NCBI GenBank assembly: GCA_009767595.1
Contig: VSDK01013525.1
Location: forward strand, 1,986 to 65,985
Direction of reading: 5' to 3'
From: Symbiodinium kawagutii
Taxonomy: Eukaryota; Sar; Dinophyceae; Suessiales; Symbiodiniaceae
DNA length: 64,000 nucleotides
Shown here: one piece after another, positions 15,101-22,499 of the stretch
Position numbering within the stretch: the first letter of the stretch is position 1
How the letters are laid out: each line of letters begins with the position of its first letter
Translations under genes and position numbers: made by a program
The notes under the pieces: model-generated
Databases searched by the model: none
Told to the model about the DNA's origin: nothing
What the model saw: only the letters and a program-made list of their open reading frames with translations

Positions 15101-18100
15101 CCAAGTTTGGATTACGACTAAAAAAACAATTTCTAACACTATTAGCGATCATTAAGTACTAAGATGCCACTGGTATAATACATTGGCAAGCTAGGGATGA
15201 TCGGGCCATCATCATAATGATATGTACATGTGAATCGATGCACTTCAATCTTTGAGTCATGCGGGATAGATTGTCCATTAATGTATATATATGTTTATTG
15301 TTTTGTGTGAAAGAACCGTCAACAACCGGGATAGAACATGGCAATTGGCGCGATTTGGCTGCTGGTATATCATTATTATAGTGCCCTTTCCAGATGTTGT
15401 CAAATCTTGATCTGCGACCGGATGGGTCAGTTTGCCTTCAGAGGTATGATTCAGCCATTGCAGATTGGCAGCCTGTGGTTCAGGGCGGATCAATGTTGAG
15501 CACCAACGTTCACACAGATTTTCTGCCTACATAGCAGCTAGGATGCAGCTAGGCTATGTATAGGTTTCACATCTGCATTCTAGGTTGATGATTGATCATC
15601 AGCTATGTGATAGCTCGCATCTCTTCATTCTTGGCATAATTTCGCTAGTCATTGCGCAAACCTCTTGGAAACAACTCCGTGACCAGTTGAATGCCGTTGA
15701 TTTTTTTCGCGTCACGAACGAATCCACGGGGTGTTTAACGAGGTCTTTTATGGAGACGCCTGAGGGGCAGCAGGCGAAGCTGGAAGCAGAGGCACAGTCC
15801 GTCATCATCATGACTAAGCTCCCTAGTAACTAGTAATGTTAACACAGGATCAATAGACCCCAGGTTGATTAATAAGGGAAGCCAAGGCTTTTAGAGGATA
15901 CCCCCTATTGATTAACCAGGGGTTTATCAATCCTGGGTTACCGTTAAGTAGTACTTACCAATAAGACAGCTGGAAACAAAGTGCACCAAGCATCAATGGA
16001 ATGTCGTAGAAATCCGTATTTAAGCAGGGCATACAAGAACCAGTTTGAGCAACCGCTGAATGTGCTTAGCTTCGCCATCTCAGTGAGTCCTGCGATTCGC
16101 CATCAACCGAACCTGCAACCATCCCAAAATGGCCAGGTTTGATCGAGCAAGCACCCATTTTTTGTGGTGGTGGTAGTGTCACATCATTTACTGACAGCCC
16201 TACAAACTTTGACCACGGCAACATACTGGCGCAATGATCTACAATCACCATTCCGGAAAGCCAAGATTATGTTTATGTACTGGCCATGGTATTGACGTCT
16301 TGATTTATGTACTGGAGCTGAGCTCAAGTAATGATTTGGTATGTTTCCACAATCTCAATTGATGAACTGCTACACCTTGCAAAATGATTGATGGGGGCTC
16401 CAAGGCTATAGGAAACGCCGGTAAAACGGTAAAATGATTGTTTCTCCTCAAAGTAAACCACCACTGAAACGCAACCAAGGATGCTTCTATGCTGGCCAAT
16501 AATGTTGGTTGATTCAATCTTGGTTCCAGAACCATGGCCAGGTATTTTGATCATTTAACCATGTCATGCCGGCTTGCCCAGAAATCAGCACCCGAAGTTT
16601 CCTTGATCCAAGTAGGTCAAGCTCCATGGCACACACCCCGCCCAACCAGCAGCCCACGACGGAGGTGGATGCCAGCAGTTTGGCAGTGGAAAGCCTCCTG
16701 AAACAACTGGCGCGGGATCGGAAGTCCATCTTCAAGGCCTGCCGACTGAACAACGACTGGTTGGTGCCGATGGGTGAAGCAGCTGAGATGCCAGAAAGCA
16801 GCGTTAAACCAGGGCGAATCACCGTTTTGAAACCAGGGCGAATGATTTCTGAGAATTGCAATGATGACCAGAAGCTGCTTCACATTGACTCACCAGCGTT
16901 GAGGTTACTGCAACTCACAGCTGTGATGACCTGTTTGTCAGGTCATGGGCTTGCTTCCAGAGGTCCTAAGCTTGGCTTGGGCCCGGTCGGAGGGGTCCAC
17001 TTGTCTTTGCATGGCGTTGTCGGTCACCGACGGTCACCTGATTCACCAAGGCCGTTTACTCGGAGCTGGTGAGCCAGCAATTTGTGCCTTGGACGAGATG
17101 GAGGCTCTCGGTGGAAGCCGAAACTTGATCCTCTGACTTTTTAAGGGAAACCAGGGAGAATCTGTGATTGTTTTGGAGCACGTCATGTAGTTTGGGCCAG
17201 GCAATCCCCAAACCGTTTGGCGTTGCTTTTCAGTGGAGGTATCCCATGAGAACGGACGGTCAAGGATGTACGTTTGCATGAGCTTTGTGAAGTGATCAAA
17301 CATGAGGCTCTTCTATAGGGGGCCACAGCGAATAAGAATTTCGCCGCATGTTACTGGAGAAACCACAATTCTTGGGTGTGCCTCATGTTCCATCCATGCC
17401 GCGTATGCCTTCATGAAGCAAATCTGCTTCGGACTCGGGGGCAGACCGCGTTGAGGGAAGGCTTGGTGCGCTGCATGCTTTCCATCATCATCTTAACCTG
17501 TTGCTGGTTGAACAGTACGAACCACTACGAGTCATTGTCCACTACCAGCTGTTGGTGCGCTGGCAAATGGTTCGCCAATTGGCTGTCATTACTATTGTTA
17601 TACCTTTGAATTTACAATTGCTCGTGAGTAACTACCAGCTTGTGATTCATCCTTATAACTTCACAAATTATTTCTATTGTTCTGAACCCTACCACAATTG
17701 TCAATCATTATTCCATAACAAATTTGAGAATCTACAGTTTAATTCATTAATTGTTCTAGTGGTTTGGTCTAAACCTTCCAGTGATTCTGGTTGTGGCGTC
17801 CTTTCTTCATGGGTTATTCAGTCATTGAGTACCACATTTTGTATTTTCCTAAAAACGCATTGCTAAATGGTTAGTTGGTTGACAAGCATATTTTTCATAG
17901 GGGTTGGTTCAACCACCAACCAGATAGTCAATTGTTATATAGTGGTTAAGTACCATATTTGATAAACCAACAGATCAGTTATAGTCAAACATTCTATTGG
18001 TGATGATTGAATTGTTAATTGAAAGGTCAGCGCATTGATGTCAGTTTTCATGGTTCAGAGCCCCACATTGGCTGAACCGTTTGCTCGGTGTCCACCCGGT

Positions 18101-21100
18101 CCAACGGTTGGAGCTGCCACGTGGGTCGCGGCCGGTCACGGCGTCCGAGGTCAAAGACTTCAACGATGAGTTCAAACGCCTGGACAAGGTGCGCGCTTGG
18201 TGCCAGGATCGGCTGTTAGGAGTGGCCGAACTCACCAGCCATGGTAGACTGGTAATTGGATGTAATTGGTGGTTTCTCAAGTCATAGGGAGCCCCAAAAA
18301 TGGCTGGTTTATTAATACACAATGATGAATATGGGATGATTGGGGGGGTCCCCTATTTTGAGAAACCACCATGCCATCAGAACAGTAGCCACTGGCAACA
18401 TTAGCTAATATTAGCCATCAGAAATACAGAAAACCCTGGGCAAGACTTGACCATTTGTGTAAATGAGTATGAAGCATCATCAACCGCCATTAATTGACAA
18501 AAATGATTGACCATGATTTTAGATAATTTTAGAGTGGAGTTCGCCGCCACCGAGCTGATCATAGTCTATAGATTAGCATCAGAGTCATGTATTTGGATCA
18601 CCGAGCGTTTTCCATGAGCAAGCACTGAATCTACTGCCTCGAAGTTCCATGGGAAGGACTGGATTATATGATGGTTTCTTAAGCCATTTGGACCCCTTCG
18701 AAAATGTTGGTTTATTACTATAGAACGTTAATAGACTAGATGATACCTGGGGGGACTCCTATGGCTTGAGAAACACCAGTATACCACTGAATCCATGGAG
18801 CATACATACCAATCTTGTCAACTGACCACACCTCGGTATCAAGTAACCATCATTAACAACACCACATACGATCAAAACACACAGTTCCTTTTGAACACTT
18901 GCTCCAACGGAGTTGGTATACCAGGCAGTTACGCCAGGGTGGAGTCACTTGTTTGTTAAAGCGATAATGCATACAATGCATCCACGGAATACACATCCGT
19001 GGGCATAGCCGCGCATGTACGGAATTGTGTATATTATACAGATTATGAGGACGTCTATGATGGGACTTGTGGTGGATAAGGGCAATCACTTGTGTGCAGA
19101 CGTAAGCATGTTGGTGGCAGAATGGCGCATATTCCTTTAATCTTGTGAAGGTTCCATGACTTTGGAGCACCACCCCTGCCACAACCAGCATCATTTTCTT
19201 CACCTGGCCAGGATGGAAGTGGAGTTTTGGAACCACCGGAGTGCTTCGCTCAGTCTAGAGTCTAGAATCAGCTGAGTTGGCTGGTGGTTCTGCTCAGTTG
19301 AGTATGTTGATTGCATTGTTCTGTGATTTTTCAGCTGGGCAAATCCTGATTCTACGAAGTGTAAGGCATTACGGCACATATTTTTGCATTGTAATGCTTC
19401 AAAACCGGATGTTTCCAGCCCCTTGCAGGGTTTCTGAATCTTTCTTGGCGTTGTTTCTTTCTTGTGACTGGCAAGTGTTGACATGCCCAATGACTGGCAG
19501 CATTGACAAGCACCATTCAAAGTGAATACCACTTGACTGAGCCTAAAGACTGGATGGGGCCCCTTAGCTACCTTCCTTTTGAGCGGCAGCCAGGGACGTT
19601 TCTCAGGTCTCGCGGGTCGTGCATGTTTTTCCAGATATTTGGCATCTCAGAATTGCTCGAAAAATGGCTGAGTTTGGTTCGCCATGCAGAAAGGAATCCT
19701 GTATAATCTTATTCCATTCATTTACTATCTATTTACGTATAATATGACCTCTTGGACACTTCATTGTCAATCACGGAGTATAAATTCCACCTAGGGTTTG
19801 GTGATTATGATTGAAAAAAAGATCCATATCTCTGCCACAACCACTGGGGGGCCCATCTCAGGGGGCTGGTCTCGTCTCGCCCATGGGGCACGGCAGCAGG
19901 GTTCATGGGCCCAGGCTCTTCCCTGTGATCGTCAAGCTCTCGCAGTCCAAGCCCTTTGCCATTACCATGGAACAGCTTCTTGGCGAAGAGGGTGGCCTGG
20001 GGCCTGCAGCAACATGTCGTGTTTCTGAAATTAGAGGTACCCTTAAATCATCTATTATAGACAATTTATTGTAATAAACAATCCATTTCTTGGGTACCCT
20101 ATTTTGAGAAACCCCCACATGTGGTTCATGAGTTTTTGGACGTTTGTATACTGCGTTTGATATATTTATAGATTCCAACTTATATTAGAAAATGGCACAT
20201 CAGTTTTTGTTTCAGGACGAGTGAGGACCTCACTTGAATTCTCCGCCACCCTTCTTGAGGGAGTCTCGGTAAGGTGGAACAACCCCCAACTGGTAGATGC
20301 TCACCTTCTGTCATCCAGAAACATCCACGGAGAAAGCTCCAGGTTTTCCCGATCTGGGGATTCTCCGGGGTGAGCATCTCCAGAGAAGGCCTTGCCAGGT
20401 AACCCACCCAGCCATGGCCCGAGCCCCTCAGGTGCTGCGAATTCACCAAAATCTTCGACCTCCATGGAGATGGCGTCATCCGAGCAGACGAATTCCTGGA
20501 TTTTGGCAGGCGCACCTGCAGTCGTTGCCATTGTGAAGCCTTGATTTGCCAGTGGTACCAAGTGACACCGCTTGCAGAATGCTTACTGTAGTGCTTGTGG
20601 TTGATTGTGATTGTCTATTGTCAGAAATCCATCGATCGGTGCAGCACGAAGTGACCATAGTAAATGGTTGTTGTTAAAACCATTGCTGGCTGTGGGTCAT
20701 GGGCTAGAATCGAGCAGTGTCAACCATCAATCATGGTCAATGGTACCATGGTACGTCACTACTATCATTGATAGTACTAATATCATATCTATCATGACCA
20801 TCAACCAAAGTCACCACCCGCAACCAGTGCTATCCTGTTGAATGAGTCTCGTCGTGAAGCACCTGCATCAGAATGCATGACTACCATCAACGAGCTCTGG
20901 TGGTAGGACCAGGTCCAACCACGCAGAGAAATGTAGCGAAAGGGGCGGTGGCAGGGGACCCGTTCATCGCTAGTGACAGGATGCTGAGTGCTACCAGCAG
21001 TTTCGGCCAACTGTGGTGATAGGCGAGATATCAACAAATCAACAAACTTCAATCTTTACAATGATCAGCTTAAGTGGTATAGGCCCCAAACAAATCTTTA

Positions 21101-22468
21101 GATGGACATTTCACTTTTTGCAGATCAAAAACGAATGCCACAATGCTGAAACATCCACTGGCTTTTGAAGGTTGACCATCCTCGTAATTTATGTCTATAA
21201 TTGCCCGACTAGAATTTGGTAGAAACTCATTTGGCTAGCTTGAAAATCACCGGCTACAACTCGCAGGTAATCCATAATGGATTGTTCGCCACCAGGCTTG
21301 ACATCACCTACTGCTCTTAGCTTACCAGGCTTACCATTACCACCTTCACCATGGCCAATGCTGATACCACCTTCAACACCATTACCAATGCTGATCACCA
21401 TTGGTTGCTGCATTGACTGGTCAGGATCGCACCACCAATTAAAAAATCTGGGGCTTGTCCAGTTTGCCCTGGCGCCCCAAGTCACTGGCAGCATGGTTCA
21501 CCCGGGTTCTCCACTGGTCAGGTTCCTGTTCATCATTGGATATCTCCACAGCGAGGACGGCAAGGCACACGGGGAACGGGAGGGGCTTGGACATCCCACC
21601 ATGGCCATTGATCAACTCATCTTCTTGTTGCTTGGTGGTTTCAAACTGCTTGGTGGTTTATTTATAGGGGATATAGTCACTAAAACAATTTCATAGTAAG
21701 GGATTACAGCAAACAATGATGGTTAAGCATTTATGGATGTGGATGGTTTGATTGACATGTCTTCCCACATGTATTAACAAATGATTTGTTGGCTGACTTG
21801 CGCATATTTGTCATAGCGGTGGTTCAACCACCAACCAGCTATTGTTGATGATTGACGTATATCATTAAGCATTAACTCAACACGATGGAGCGCAACTACC
21901 ACATGATGAACATCAACTCAATGACCGCCAAGGTTCCAGCTTCTTAGTTCAGCTTACATCGACCGGACAAAAGTTCCAAACGTTTTGCCATCAACCCTTT
22001 CCCCTAAGAATCCTACATTGAAAGTCCCAGGTCCACTGTGGCCCCTGTCACCCTGTACTCAATCTACAGTATTACAATTTCTTACCAGGTGGACGGGGCC
22101 ACAAGAAGAAAGTCACATGCGCACATCAATACCCGACATACAAAAGCCACTAGCAAAGTGTTCGAAAATTTTCTTCTTCTGGCAGTATCAATTCATCAGC
22201 CTATTAGTTCATTAACCAGTTTTTTGGTCATGGTTAACCCGCTTGTTCACAAGTGACCTCAACGATCGAATGGTTCCAGCTTCGCACAGGTGCTGGCATT
22301 CACCAGCAGGTGCCAGCGACGAGTCGTCGCCCCCGCGCCAGGCGGCCGCCAACGAGGCAGCGAAGGTCTTGAGCGACTCGAGACGTATTGAGGAGCGGGT
22401 TTCGAAGCCGTGGAAGAAATGGGGATGAAGAGTTGGAGTTGGAGAGGGGATTTTATAGGGTTTATAGG

Positions 22469-22499
<31 letters not shown>

